From NCBI GenBank assembly GCA_000697055.1, contig JNDT01001970.1, positions 62,001 through 126,000 of the forward strand: a DNA stretch of 64,000 nt, written 5' to 3'. Source of the stretch: Saksenaea vasiformis B4078. Its lineage: Eukaryota; Mucoromycota; Mucoromycetes; Mucorales; Saksenaeaceae. The stretch's first letter is position 1, and every line of letters begins with the position of its first letter. Positions 46,817 through 58,054 of the stretch are shown one piece after another. The translations under genes and the position numbers were made by a program. The notes beneath the pieces are model-generated. The model did no database searches. It was not told where the DNA came from and saw nothing but the letters and a program-made list of their open reading frames with translations.

Positions 46817-48609
46817 ATGTCTTTTCAGTGGTTTAATCCCAATTCAAACGATGGCGACGATTTAGGTGTGCCTTCTTTTATTCTGGACTCTGTCAGCATG
46901 CAGGAGACACTTCCGGCAGATGCAGTGCCTGCTACAGCCGCTGGTGTTGATACCGACCTTGTCCAGTACTTCATGCAGCAGGGACCAGAGTCGTTTCCTT
47001 CAGCAACTGCCATGGTTAACCAGCCAGAGACTGCAACGGAATTATTTAATTCGAGTTTCACAGGGGAGCGGCAGGAACCAATAGTGACAGATAATCTGCC
47101 AATAACCACAACAACGAGTGAAGCTGTACGGAACGAAGCTTCTTCACCAAATGAAAACAACGTACCTATGCAACAATGGGTGACAAGTGTACTACCTTCT
47201 GTTCCACCAGCAGCACAATCAAATGCTGGCGCTATAAGGAGGCGACCGGTGGGAAGGAAAAACCGAGAACCGATCTTTGTCACCGAATCACCACAAAACA
47301 TATACAAAAAGAAGAAACCAAGGAGGATGAAAGACGATGAAATGGTGACTTCACCGTCAGGACAACTGTTGTCTTCTTCTTCAAATGACGACGACGAGCC
47401 AGAGGAGCTGGCTTCTCATAATAATTTGAAGCATCTGTCTTCTAAAGAGCGAAGGCAGTTGCGTAATAAAATATCAGCACGTAATTTCAGAGTTCGCCGG
47501 AAAGGTAGGCTACGCTCATACACAAACAGAACGATAACAGTCGATATTTAGAATATCTTGGTCAATTGGAGACTCAAATTGAAGAGCAAGGAGCCAGAAT
47601 TGAACAGTTGGAACAAGAGAACAAACAGCTGCGCAAAGCGAATGAAGAACTGAATCGCAAACTACAAGAGTTGTTACATGCTAGCAGCGCGTCTACCGCC
47701 GTAACGCCGCCGCCGTCATCTGACGCATTCATCCCTGAGACTGGCAATATCATGTCCTTTGATCTTGACGATCTCTGCAGTCTGGAAGTTCTAGGCTTAG
47801 GTACTAACACCTATCATTTGTCCCATGCCATCACACCAGAGTGGAATTTCTTGCGCACGCTAAGTGGCGATACAGAAAACGTAAAAGATAGTACATTGAT
47901 AAGACTGCATCCACTCTTTGGAGCGGCTGTCATGTCAATCGTAGTGCATCACACATTTATGATGCACTATGAGGCATATTGCATGGCCTTGTTCCCTTAT
48001 AACGATAATTTACTATCCCCTTCCAAGAAATCGGCCTCCAAAGAACAGTTTTTAGATATACTACATCCGAGAGATTTCTTTGCCACTCTAAACGATGAAT
48101 ATATGGCCCAAGAGGAAAGCCAAGCACTAACTATCTCGCGCCGAAGAGCAAGAGAAGGATCACACGCTAGTACAAGTACTACGTCCGCCTCAGCTGCTGC
48201 ATCCTCACAGGCGGAGGAAGAAGAGGACGAACTATCAAGAGAAGAGATCTGCGAACTCCTGCTAACGAGATGCTATAAATACTACACCTTCATGCGTATG
48301 CGTGGTGTTTCTCACGAAGAGATCATTGAGCGATGTAGAGCATGTATCAGGAAAAAGGTGCAGCGTGAACGACAAAAGAAATTCCAAGTAAATTCGCTGC
48401 CTCATCGTGTGCGCTCTTTCGGTGCCTTCTGTTCAATTGCAGGAAACATGTTACGACATCCTGAAAGTGTGCCTCAAGTATGGAGATTGCTAAGGAACAA
48501 CTCAACGTTTAGCCGTCGCGGACAAATCACAGCACCTAATCCAGAGTCGTGCAGTCCCTCCGTTTCATTCAGACAACCATTGCGCGCTCTTCGTGCTGCC
48601 CGCCAGTAA
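46817..48609 (+). CDS. bZIP transcription factor
   Basis: Two exons (46817-47504 and 47552-48609; 47-nt intron) join to 582 codons. The intron falls inside the bZIP. The basic region KERRQLRNKISARNFRVRRKE is completed across it, followed by YLGQLETQIEEQGARIEQLE and further heptads (LRKANEELNRKLQELL). The N-terminal part is rich in Ser, Thr, Pro and acidic residues, as in activation domains, with an RRRPVGRKNR patch. The C-terminal 300 residues include a region near LHPLFGAAVMSIVVHHTFM that I do not recognise, an Ala/Ser/Glu linker, and a basic end. The N-x-x-A-R-x-F-R-x-R-R-K form of the basic region is seen in fungal bZIPs of uncertain target. It differs in class from the ATF-type factor at 6038. 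Confidence 0.9.
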
Positions 48610-49058
48610 CAACCCTTCTCTTCCGATTTTCTGTATTCATTGTAGATGTTCCCTCTTTTGTTGCATTTGCTTTCACCTTTTTTTTCATACGCAACAATTA
48701 TTGTTACAAATCCGTACCCCGCATCAGTACTGTTTGAATAAACTACATTGTATTTCTTTCACGTTGCCATGTCGCGAAGCATTTCCTTGTACAATCCAGA
48801 ACAACTGAATAAGCTGACATATAGAAAGTATCTGTCTCATGTTCGTGTACAATTGTGCATTTTCTGGTCGTTCTTTAAATCGATTCACTAAGATGCGATG
48901 TGAAGTAATAAAACACGACTTCACCACATTTTAAACCGTGCTGGGTTGGTGACAAAGCTTAGAGCGAGTAATAAATACATGTCGCTAAACAAAGATCAGC
49001 GCACTCAAACCTAGCCTTTGATGCAGAGACTCCAGGTTAACCATTTACTGTTTATTGA
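48610..49058. other. 3' flank of the bZIP gene, non-coding
   Basis: T-rich just after the stop. An AATAAA-like word occurs at 48736 (gaataaac). Nothing else called. Confidence 0.5.
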
Positions 49059-49545
49059 ATGGATTTTTACACTTACCTTAGCCGTCGCCATGCGATACAA
49101 TGCCTAGCAGCACACCAACGTCTGAACACCCCATCGGCTATTCTCGACCCGGTATCCTTCGTGTTGAACAATCTACCCTCCTCTCCGCCTCGGCAACCTA
49201 GACACATTCGCTATTGGCGACAAACCTGGCCAGTGCTTTGTGACATCCTTCTACAAATCGATTCTCTTACCCATGAGCCCCACTCGTTCCTTCCTGACCC
49301 ATCTTACACGCCTACCCCTTCCAACGACTTTCTTCTCTGGCTCTCGAGCCCACCTACCCCTACGTCTTGACCTTGACCCATTTCCCCCCATCCCTCTCTT
49401 TTCTCTTCCCCTTCTGTTCTTCTCGACTATAGATTTTCTTTTTCTCTTGTTTTGTCCTTTTTTTTTCCCTTCCGCTAGCAAGGGCTTTTTTCCTCGTATT
49501 CTACTTTCTGTCTTTTTCCCCGCGACCGGGCTAGAGCGAAAATGT
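49059..49545 (+). mobile_element. possible 3' end of a LINE-type retrotransposon
   Basis: A 103-codon frame (49059-49370) has Pro-rich, Arg/His-containing text (LSRRHAIQCLA, YWRQTWPVLCDIL). It is followed by a long C/T-rich stretch to about 49540. The composition and the abrupt frame, with a stop just before it, suggest the C-terminal fragment of a retrotransposon. No reverse transcriptase motif is present, so this is a weak call. It abuts repeat copy B. Confidence 0.25.
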
Positions 49546-49602
49546 CATTAGGCGCAGCGTTCATAGTTTTAACAAACAATAAAATTCAAAATTTTAACCG
49601 GA

Positions 49603-50165
49603 TTTTTACACTACTCTAAGTAAATTTTGCGTCCATCAAGAGCCAGGATTGCGCTAACGAAGGGATGAAATATGCGGGTTATCAGTATATAAATTGGCGA
49701 TAAAATAATACTCCACTTACATCAACTTCGTCCCAGATGGACGCAAAATTTATTCGAGCAGCATAGAAATTTATTCACGGTTAGTAAATGGAAGATACTT
49801 TGATGCCAATTCACTTACCCCCGAAGGGCATAGCTGCTCAATGGCCGCAGCCTGCCCCGCATTTGACACAGTGGAAGTGGCAGAGGAGATTATACTGGTA
49901 CAAGTACCAGTTTGGGTTTTGATGCCGTGCAGAGAACTTGAAGCGATGCAGCGTCTGGCGAGGTTCTGTCGTGGAAGTTGAGCGAGACTGCGCGTGACAA
50001 CATTTACTTACCTGGTAGTGAACAATGGGCTACACCACAGCCGAGACGGTTCGGGACAGAGGTCATGTAGGCTAAGTAATAGACGTAAAAATATGAGTAA
50101 TCCTGTACGTATATAATTTGGCATCCTTACCGGGGATGTCTTTTTTGAAAAATAGAGCCAAAGAA
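49603..50165. repeat. dispersed repeat, copy B
   Basis: It aligns with copy A (15058-15603) over its full length in the same orientation. On its minus strand a frame at about 49960-49780 (RCIASSSLHGIKTQTG to EQLCPSG before GTAAGT) and good splice-site words suggest it once encoded a spliced product. Copy A has lost most of that frame. Confidence 0.75.
49621..49752. repeat. 17-bp perfect inverted repeat inside copy B
   Basis: TAAATTTTGCGTCCATC (49621-49637) is exactly inverted at 49736-49752, 98 bases on. Similarity continues outward imperfectly for about 12 more bases. In copy A the corresponding arms have diverged, but a 10-bp pair GAGCCAAGTT/AACTTGGCTC remains nearby. Confidence 0.9.
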
Positions 50166-50209
50166 CTTAAAAATGATTCATGGATGCCTTTATATACGGA
50201 TAATTCTGG

Positions 50210-50440
50210 ATGAAGCATGTTCTTATCTCGAAACATTTTGACTCCTTCCGGTAGAATATCACTGAAGTACCTCAATGCAGAGATAGTATTCTTGTCTTGA
50301 GACATTTTTACTGCCTCCGATTTGATACTGAGAAACCACCATTGAAGCACCTGAGTGCAAAAACTATTTTTTGTTTCAATGGCTTCCGAAAGGATGCCGA
50401 AAGCCCATTGCTGAAGCACTTTAATGCAAATCTGAGGTTA
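50210..50440 (-). repeat. degenerate tandem repeat, period about 75 bp
   Basis: Units begin TGAAGCA/TGAAGTA then CCTxxxTGCA, at about 50260, 50341 and 50411, with a weaker one at 50211. Read on the minus strand the frame is open (50419 to about 50130) and shows three related stretches of about 25 residues. A GTAAGG donor word follows at the edge of repeat copy B. It may be the first exon of whatever gene copy B came from. Similar repeat-derived frames are not recognised. Confidence 0.5.
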
Positions 50441-50665
50441 CCTAGGCAAAACGACCTATTTCTCAGCGCAAAATTTAGTCGACTTGAACGTCGCGTAATA
50501 TTTATTTGATGCAAACGTTCACTAAAAATCTAGTATATTTTGCAGAAAGCATTAGCGTACCTCGAAACAGGTTGGAGCCGTTACCCAAGTGCCCTCTGAA
50601 TAGCTCCTTTTATGGTAATGACGGAGTTCCCGCTTCGTTTTACTGCTCTCTTCTGTCTTCTCTTC

Positions 50666-51286
50666 ATGAGTCAGAGCCCTCGCCTACAGAACCTTTACAT
50701 TGCACGGCTAACTACGCAAGAACGACCTTGTTTTGTATGCAGCAAATTTACAGCGGTTGTTTTGACGTCTGCGGACAACAGCAATAGCGATTGGTTCTAC
50801 ATTTGCCGCTCACACCTTGGCGATTCCAACTTTTGCTCCCAGCTGGGTCAATCGAGATCACCACAAGCTAAGCGCATATCGAAGCCGCAACATGACGCAT
50901 CACAGAAGATGGAAAGCGACAGCGTGAGTGACTTGGTTGCAAGCATAGGGTCAGCATGGAGGTCATGGCGTGGCAGCACAGACGAGAAGGATAAGAAAGA
51001 GAAGGAGGATAAGAAAGAGGACAAAAAGGAAAACGAAGAGGATAAAGGAAAAAAGAAAGAGTTGTCCGAGGAAAAAAAAGAAGAGGAAAGCCCTTCGCCA
51101 AGCACAGTCGAACCAACCTCACCCCGACCTCAACAACAACAACAACAAGTGCGCTTTATCCTTCAACGTGATTACTATTACCTACGACAGCGTGAACAAG
51201 TCAAGAAGCAACAGAAGAAAGAAGCAGCAGAAAAACTCAAATCTCTCCAATTTCCAGAAGTCCCTAAAGGATTGCCCAGTCAGTAA
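50666..51286 (+). CDS. VFA1: VPS4-associated protein (VFA1-like)
   Basis: Vfa1 binds the AAA ATPase Vps4 and modulates its activity in the ESCRT/multivesicular body pathway. The frame is 206 residues from MSQSPRLQNLYIARL. The frame is open further upstream, but the conserved start of the family lies here, so this ATG was chosen. The N-terminal domain has the zinc-type pattern CFVCSKFTAVVLTSADN, FYICRSHL, FC. The middle is a very Lys/Glu-rich low-complexity stretch (about residues 105-150), followed by five glutamines and a C-terminal coiled segment (LQRDYYYLRQREQVKKQQ), the expected site of the Vps4-binding part. It ends GLPSQ. No intron is needed. Confidence 0.82.
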   Translation: MSQSPRLQNLYIARLTTQERPCFVCSKFTAVVLTSADNSNSDWFYICRSHLGDSNFCSQLGQSRSPQAKRISKPQHDASQKMESDSVSDLVASIGSAWRSWRGSTDEKDKKEKEDKKEDKKENEEDKGKKKELSEEKKEEESPSPSTVEPTSPRPQQQQQQVRFILQRDYYYLRQREQVKKQQKKEAAEKLKSLQFPEVPKGLPSQ

Positions 51287-51539
51287 ACATGGCACGAGAA
51301 ATAAAATAATTGCTGATGCAGCGAGTTTTCTATGTGTCTTTCTCTCTCTCTCCATCTGTGATCATCCAGTGCTTAGAATAAGTTCATCCTCACAGTAACG
51401 GAGGATCAATAACCTACTGCAAACAGCATGGAAGAAAGACATGCCATCGGGGGGAATGTTTACCCGCGTGCAACTCAGGAAAACCTCTTGGCTTGGAGCT
51501 CCTAAGATTGGCGAGTTTCCATTGTTAAAGTAACAAAAT

Positions 51540-53897
51540 TTGCTTCTCTGGCTGAAAGTGTGGTATGCATGTCGATGCGCAAAGACATGGACCCGTCGTC
51601 GTAGAATGAAGATATTAGCGTCGTTCAAACGATCACTGAATGGAGATTCAAAGTACGAAACTTGGGAAACGATTGTGCGCCCTACCGCGTTTGTGATTGT
51701 CATGCGTAGGTTTTGTTTATATATTGCCACTTTAGCTTTGGCGTTGCGGGTTGGTGCAACCAACATGAACTTGTGGACTGCTTTGACCGATACCTTGCCG
51801 ACTGTCTTCATTCGCTATAGCCATGGCGACACTAATGAATCTGTGGTTCAGAAGCTCACCAATCCCTCCATCTCTGAACACCTCGTAGTTGAAAAGCATA
51901 TTACTAATGTTAGCACGACTAGCTTTGAGCTGGATCTCGCTGTAACTGCGAGCCAACCCGTTCGACTGCAACAGCTGGAATTTCTGTTCGAGGCTGATGT
52001 GTCCAACGACATTATGTTGGCCGAGGGTTTCCAAAGCTGGAGTCAAACGAAAGAAGTAGATAGGCGTAGCACTTTGCCAAGCATTCAAAGTGTAGTTGCT
52101 TGGGTGACGCAGTTTGACCTTCAAGGGTACTAAGAAAAAACATGAACAAACGGAGGAGTCATTAACGGCCACCGTAGAGATTATCTGTTCTTTAATTATT
52201 CAGGAAAACAAGGCGTTGCTCACTCCAATGCCTACACTTATTTCCGTGATGCTCAGGATAACATGCTGTTTCTCGGTTCAGTTTCAGAAAACACCGGTTA
52301 TACTTATTTCAAGACAGATTTTGAGAAGAAGCAATTTGGTATCTATAAAGACATCCTTGGCAAAGTGTTACCCGAAGGAGAGACGCTCCAAGTCAAGATC
52401 TTTGTGACACAACAAAACTACAAGGATCTAAAGAACGTCTGGAGCAAGTATGCATCTTACTATCCACAACATGTCGATAGACCCGTTCGCCATCTGAGTG
52501 GATGGACTTCCTGGTACAATACCTATGAGCACGTCACCGAGAAAGACGTGCTGGATAGCCTGGAAGCATTTAAATCGTACCAGTATCCTATCGATGTGTT
52601 CCAAATTGACGATGGCTACGAGCAGGCTATTGGAGACTGGCTGGATGTAGCCTCGGACAAGTTTCCCAACGGAATGAAGTACCTTGCCACGGAGATTGAA
52701 CAGGCCGGTTACACGCCAGGTGTATGGGTTGCGCCCTATGCAGTTGGATTCAAAAGCAAAATTGTCAAGGAGCACCCCGACTGGCTTCTAACAACGAATG
52801 ATGGCTCCTTTCTTGTTGCAGGACCAAATTGGGGTGGCTTTTATGCACTTAATATCTACCATCCGGAAGTTCGCGAGTACCTCCAACATGTATTCGATAC
52901 GATCATTGATAAGTGGGGATATAAGTTTCTGAAATTGGACTTTTTGTTTGCAGCTGCATTAAAACCCCAACAGGGAAAGTCGCGTGGAGAGATCATGTGG
53001 GAAGCAGCAGTGCTGATCGAAGAACTAACAAAGAAGCGGGCAACCATTCTGGGTTCAGGTATTCCTTTACCGGCGACATGGGGCCGATTCGATTATTGCC
53101 GTGTCAGCAGCGATGTATCGCCGTGGTGGGATCATACAGTTCTAAAGCTGGCAAATGTGCGCGAGCGTGTCGCCACTGCCAATGCTTTGGTTTCTACCCT
53201 CCATCGTTGGCCAATGTTCAACATGTTCGGCAATGATCCTGATGTTTTCTTTGTCAGATCCTACAACAACAAACTGACAAAAGATGAGCGTTACACAGTA
53301 TGTCTGATAAATACTGTCCTTGGTCAAATGGCTCTCATGTCCGATAACGTGGCGAAATATAACGAACAAGAGCACCAGTTGTACGCATCCACGTTTCCAA
53401 AAGCGGAAGCCGAAGTCAACCAGGTTCTTCAGATCTCCGCCAATGTATACCAGATCAGCTATACCTGCAATCAGCGTGAATATCTCACATGGTCCAACCT
53501 GTCACCTGTTCCCTGTAATGTGAGCCTACCCAGCAAAGGTCGTCATTTCTTCGAACATGCCAATGTTCTAAATGGAAATCGTGTGGAATGGCATCCGCCG
53601 GGGACGTCCGTGTCGCTTAAACCCCATGAAACCAGAACATTTTTGGAGATAACAGACAGATTCGCAGGATCCACGGCACATCTAATTCCAGGTTGGGAAA
53701 TTCAGTCATGGAAAGAGGAAAGTGACCGAATCGATGTGACCATGAAGAAAATCATCAAGTCGACGGTGAACAATATGTTCTACATCCAGCTGGAAAGTGG
53801 AGATGGTAACTTGCCAACTGTCTACGTTAATGACGAGAAAGTGGACGTAGAACGATTTGATAGCTCTGTTCTTTCACTTGCTCGCTTTTCCCTCTAG
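51540..53897 (+). CDS. alpha-galactosidase-like glycoside hydrolase (GH36/GH-D clan)
   Basis: Hydrolyses alpha-galactosyl or similar bonds by a retaining mechanism. The N-terminal beta domain (about 51770-52126) has LAEGFQSWSQT. The catalytic (beta/alpha)8 domain has GWTSWYNTY, FQIDDGYEQAIGDW, GVWVAPYA and KLDFLF (its Asp is the expected nucleophile). It continues with YCRVSSDVSPWWD (region of the acid/base Asp) and WPMFNMFGNDPDV. The C-terminal beta domain runs to the TAG at 53895. An intron lies between LQG at 52126 and KQGVAHS at 52206, but GGGTACT and TTCAG|GA differ by one phase, so this junction does not close. I cannot tell a missed site from a one-base error or mutation. Start is uncertain: ATGs at 51606 and 51702 are candidates, and the latter begins a hydrophobic, signal-like stretch (MRRFCLYIATLALAL). 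Confidence 0.85.
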
Positions 53898-53989
53898 GCA
53901 GCTAGTGTAAACGAAGATGTTTATTATGTACGAGTTTTTTGCTCTCTCTTTTTTTCTCTTCCTTCGACGGCTATTACATTTTCTCCTTT

Positions 53990-55087
53990 TTAAAGCTTGT
54001 AACCGCTATGAATTGATGCAACACCGAAAGTAAGGTCTTCATAACCTTTACCCACCGTAGAGAATCCAGCATCCCTGATCATCTGGGCGAATTCCTCTTG
54101 TGGAGGGAATTTGCGGATGCTCTCCACGAGGTACTGGTACGATTCTCGGTCATTCGCGATAACTTGTCCTAATGCTGGGATGATATCGAATGAGTAGATG
54201 TCGTAGAGCCTTGTTTAGAAGCAAATTAATATTTTATGATTCGGCGGAGTCTTCTTCACTTACTTGCCGATGAGCGGATTATCCACTCTGCTGAATTCTA
54301 AACACATGAATCTTCCACCGCGCTTCAGCACGCGATGTGCTTCTTTGATCACCTTGTCAACATGAGTACAATTACGAATACCAAATGCAATGGTGTAAAC
54401 ATCGACTGATTCATCGGGGATGTCTGTCAGGTTTTCTGCGTTTTGAACAATGAATGATGCTTGATTGGCTAGATCACTCGACGGTTAAAAGACAGCCCAA
54501 AGAGTCTGTGATATATCTTACTATTTCCATAGGGTGAGGTTTGGAATCTCTTTTTTCCTTCTTCCAGCATGTGGGGATTAATATCGACCATAGTGACTTG
54601 CGCTGTGGAATCGCGATGAATGTTTCGGCAATAGTCTAGGAATCTTAATGCAATATCGCCTACAGCACATGGAGATAAATACATATAATATTTCGTTTAG
54701 TATAACTTGCCTGTGCCGCCGGCAACGTCAAGTAATTTTGTTCCTGGACCAGGAGCCATATTACGAATGAATTGATCTTTCCATACGCGATGAACACCCA
54801 TGCTCATCGCGTCGTTCATAACATCGTATTTGCTAGCAACGTTAGCGAACACCTTGTGTACTATTAATCCCTGTTAAATATACGCGTACACGATGGCCGT
54901 CAGCGAAAACTGTACCCAGGGTTTCTTTATCTTCTTCGGCGACATCACGAAAACCGAAATGAGTCATTTTTCGCTCCTCCTCCTTCTGCTGGAAGCATTG
55001 GCGAGAGGAATAGATAGTTCTTCGTGCGCAGGAGCGAACAGGCGTGCTCCTCAGGACACGGCTTGGGGCGAGAAATAAGCGCGACAT
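53990..55087 (-). CDS. COQ5: 2-methoxy-6-polyprenyl-1,4-benzoquinol methylase COQ5
   Basis: Mitochondrial C-methyltransferase of ubiquinone synthesis that uses S-adenosylmethionine. Five exons (55087-54916, 54860-54711, 54659-54522, 54468-54264, 54209-53990) join to 295 codons with all phases closing. The first 45 residues are Arg/Ser-rich without acids, a typical matrix targeting sequence. Then come THFGFRDV and [20 protein letters not shown], motif [19 protein letters not shown] (restored across intron 2), [28 protein letters not shown], and a C-terminus near [20 protein letters not shown]. Intron 2 starts GCAAGT after ACAG, a GC-AG intron; the frame needs this cut. Length matches the family (about 290-310). 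Convergent with the GH36 gene, 92 bp apart. Confidence 0.95.
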
Positions 55088-58054
55088 GGCTGTCGATACA
55101 AATGTGTCAAGGGTCACAAGTCAAAAAAGCACCATCTTCGGTGACTGCTTCCGGGGGACAGGCCAGTCTCTGTCTTTATGCGGCATCGTTCCGGAACTTT
55201 TAGGGACCATAGGTCGCACAGAGCTGATCACCTTAGAATCTACCCTAAACCTTACCTAGACTTTAGTTTTGCTAAGGCGCTTCAATTACGTCTGGATAGA
55301 ACCATTCTTACAATATGTGAGACCGGGATACAGCCGTAGGTTGTAAGGAAAATTGCGGTTTACATTTCTCCATGATTTTGTAACACCTATGGTCCCTAAG
55401 AGTTTCGGACCGGATACATATGGTCCCTAAGAAAATCGATTATAAAAAGGCGGCGCTAGACAGATTAACGTCTCTATGCGACCTGAGAGCTTTTCGTGTA
55501 TTCTTTGATTAAGAGATATCCTTTTTCCAAGTCAATGACTGTTTAGGGAGAGACCCGTTGTCGTTTATTTTAGCCGGAGCCCACACTTTTATCTATATGA
55601 CTATATTGATACTGTCTGGAACAGTCCGATGTTACAAGTGGCCTCATCAAGGGAGCGAGGAGATTTACCAACATTTATCTTTTGCGCTAGTATGCAAAAA
55701 AAAAAAAAGCACTCGAAGATCCTTCACTAATTTCTTGTCCGCATACTTGTATGCTTTAATAACTGCTTTCGGCATAGCGACGCAGCCAAATGCCCCCTTG
55801 ATATGGTCATACACATGTTTGTGTGGATCCCTTTTGCCATACGGTTAAGAGGCTTCCAAGAGTATATCATCTTCTTTGTTTGTTTCTACAGTGGAAAGCA
55901 AGGCTTTGAAACGCAGCAGATTACTTTACGCATATTTTCATTGACGCTTTATTCATCACCGTCATTTATCCATATCTTCTTTCTAGAGCATATGACTTGA
56001 TGAAAGGGATGTGAAGTCGGATTTGAATGAAGAGCCAAGTGCTTACTGTAGCGAAGCGAGGGTAAAAAACACTTCCCCTAATGAACGTCGGGCTGCACAT
56101 CCCGAAAGTGTATCTCGCACAGTTACGTACAGGATCTGTATCTTCTTTCAATGTTTCCATTGTCTACATGTCTTTGGTTTTTTTCTATCTGGGCCGTATG
56201 CAAAGTCTGCTGTTGCTGATTTTTTTTTGCTATATATTACCTTGCAGCGGATTATATTATTATATACCTGTTCGCAACTATCTCTATGGTGGGGTCTTTC
56301 ATTTCCTGCTTATTTTTTTAATTATCATGCGTTGGATCTCTTTCAACGTGTCGTTTTGCTATAAGCTCTCTTATTTTATATTGTTTTATCTGCAATCTCT
56401 TTCTACAGTCGGATAGCAAGCAGAAAAAGTATTCTTTATCAAATAAGATAGAATCTTCCCCAGCCGCGTGCGGCTGCCACTGAACGACCGAAGCGAAGCG
56501 GAGAAGTACTAGTTGTGGACCGCTGTAAAACACCAATTTTCTTACGAGCTATGGCTGTATCCCTCTGTTACATATTATAACAAAGGTTTTACCCAGGTAC
56601 TAACATAAATTGTCTTAGTAAAACTAAAACCTAGGTAGGGTTTAGGTAGGTTCTAAAGCAATATGGTTCATGCAACAACTACAGTCCCTAAGAGCTATAA
56701 TCCTTTTTCTCCGAAGCCATACCACATTTCCCGGCTCGAAAATCAATAGGGCTTAGGGTAGTCTCAGTGGGTTTGACGTTGTGGTTACGTTCCCAAAACG
56801 TGTAGGTCGGGAGCTGTGCCTGCGCAAGGCCGATCGTGTCGTTTTGGCCTGAGCGGCTTCGGTTTAAGGAAATTCTCGAAGCTTTCTCTTCGTCCACAGA
56901 ACATATTGTCATCGTTCGATTCCCGTAGTGTAAGTACCAGCTTTCACCGCTTTCTCCACGACATACTAAGTTCATAAGCAGAATTCAAAGACAAGTAGAA
57001 CGGCGATAGGTATGAGCACTTCAATCTGCCATTTGGTTTTGCACAAAATGCTTGCGTAAGACAAAAAGAATGTTGTTATCGTATACCTTTGTAAACAGCG
57101 TTGCAAAATTAGTACTTATCTTTTCCTTTCTTCCTTTTCTCATCGTCTTATTTCCAAATCATTTATGTCTCCGTTATAGAACATATTTATCCACTCAGCA
57201 TCTCCTTTCTGTTTTCACGATGCATTGATGTCGTAGTGTCATGTAAATCAATAAACGTCATGCTGTTGAAGTCCTGTCATGTGGAAATTTCACATTTGAG
57301 GCGTCTTTATCTTCGACTTTGTTCTTCCTCGATGCTTCCCTGCTTTAATCGTTTCTTACGCACAATGATCTTCTTGGGTGCGAAATTCGCATATGGCTTT
57401 TACGTTGAAGAAGGTGGTTAGTTGTATGTGATAAGGTTATGTAAAAGAACGACATGATAGATGAAGTAAACAGGACGATGATGTCAGCGAGGATCTCCTC
57501 TTTCACTGTCAGAAGGTAATTTATCAGTGAAAGTGTTGTGCATTAAGTGAGACATCGATAGATAGAGAAAACGGTCGTAGGAAGCTGGTAATGAAAGGAA
57601 ATACTAGACATTCTGGGTCGCTCTATCTTGTAGATTTCGTGCAAACCCGCTCTTATTTGTGATTGCTGATTCATTGAGAACGGTCTGAAGTCTGAGATAT
57701 CGTACTGCTTTCAGTTATTTCATTAATCCCACGTTGCCGCAATGCCCACCGCTAGGGCAAAATCTGCCATACAGGACATTCCACTGTTTGAACTGTCCAC
57801 TATTTGAAGCATTCCTGTAGCAATTAAGAGCATCATATTGCGTAGTATATATTGAAATAGATGGATTGGAACTTTAGCTACCATGTTTGTGTAGAGATGA
57901 TCTCTCTGTGACTCAAAATCACCATCAGTGCAAAGTTCCAGATGAGATTGGCGCAGCATTTGTCACAAGCGCATTAAGATCTTGTTTACTTGCTGACAAT
58001 GGGTTTATACTGAGACCATGTATGCTGATGAACTTTACTGTCATAATTATATAT
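55088..58054. other. repeat-rich region without a secure gene
   Basis: About 3 kb. 55190-55409 is an inverted-repeat unit, listed separately. 55560-56420 has several overlapping T-rich plus-strand frames with hydrophobic text, probably compositional. 57723-57959 has a 78-codon minus-strand frame (LRQSHLELCTDGDFESQRD) that looks more protein-like but has no partner exons. 56688-56975 has another without recognisable content. None is called. Confidence 0.45.
55190..55409. repeat. 220-bp unit bounded by 25-bp inverted repeats
   Basis: TCCGGAACTTTTAGGGACCA and the next five bases (55190-55214) reappear inverted at 55385-55409 with 23 of 25 positions matching. The core word GGTCCCTAAG appears again in direct orientation at 55431 and, as AGTCCCTAAGAG, at 56682. 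It resembles a non-autonomous element or its remnants. No clear target duplication was found. Confidence 0.75.

Noticed and set aside
55558..55848. 96-codon hydrophobic plus-strand frame
   Set aside because: No conserved motif, poly-A run inside, no splice partners; probably compositional.
56081..56416. 111-codon membrane-protein-like frame
   Set aside because: The DNA is very T-rich, and Phe/Leu/Tyr-rich frames arise by composition; overlapping frames look equally hydrophobic.
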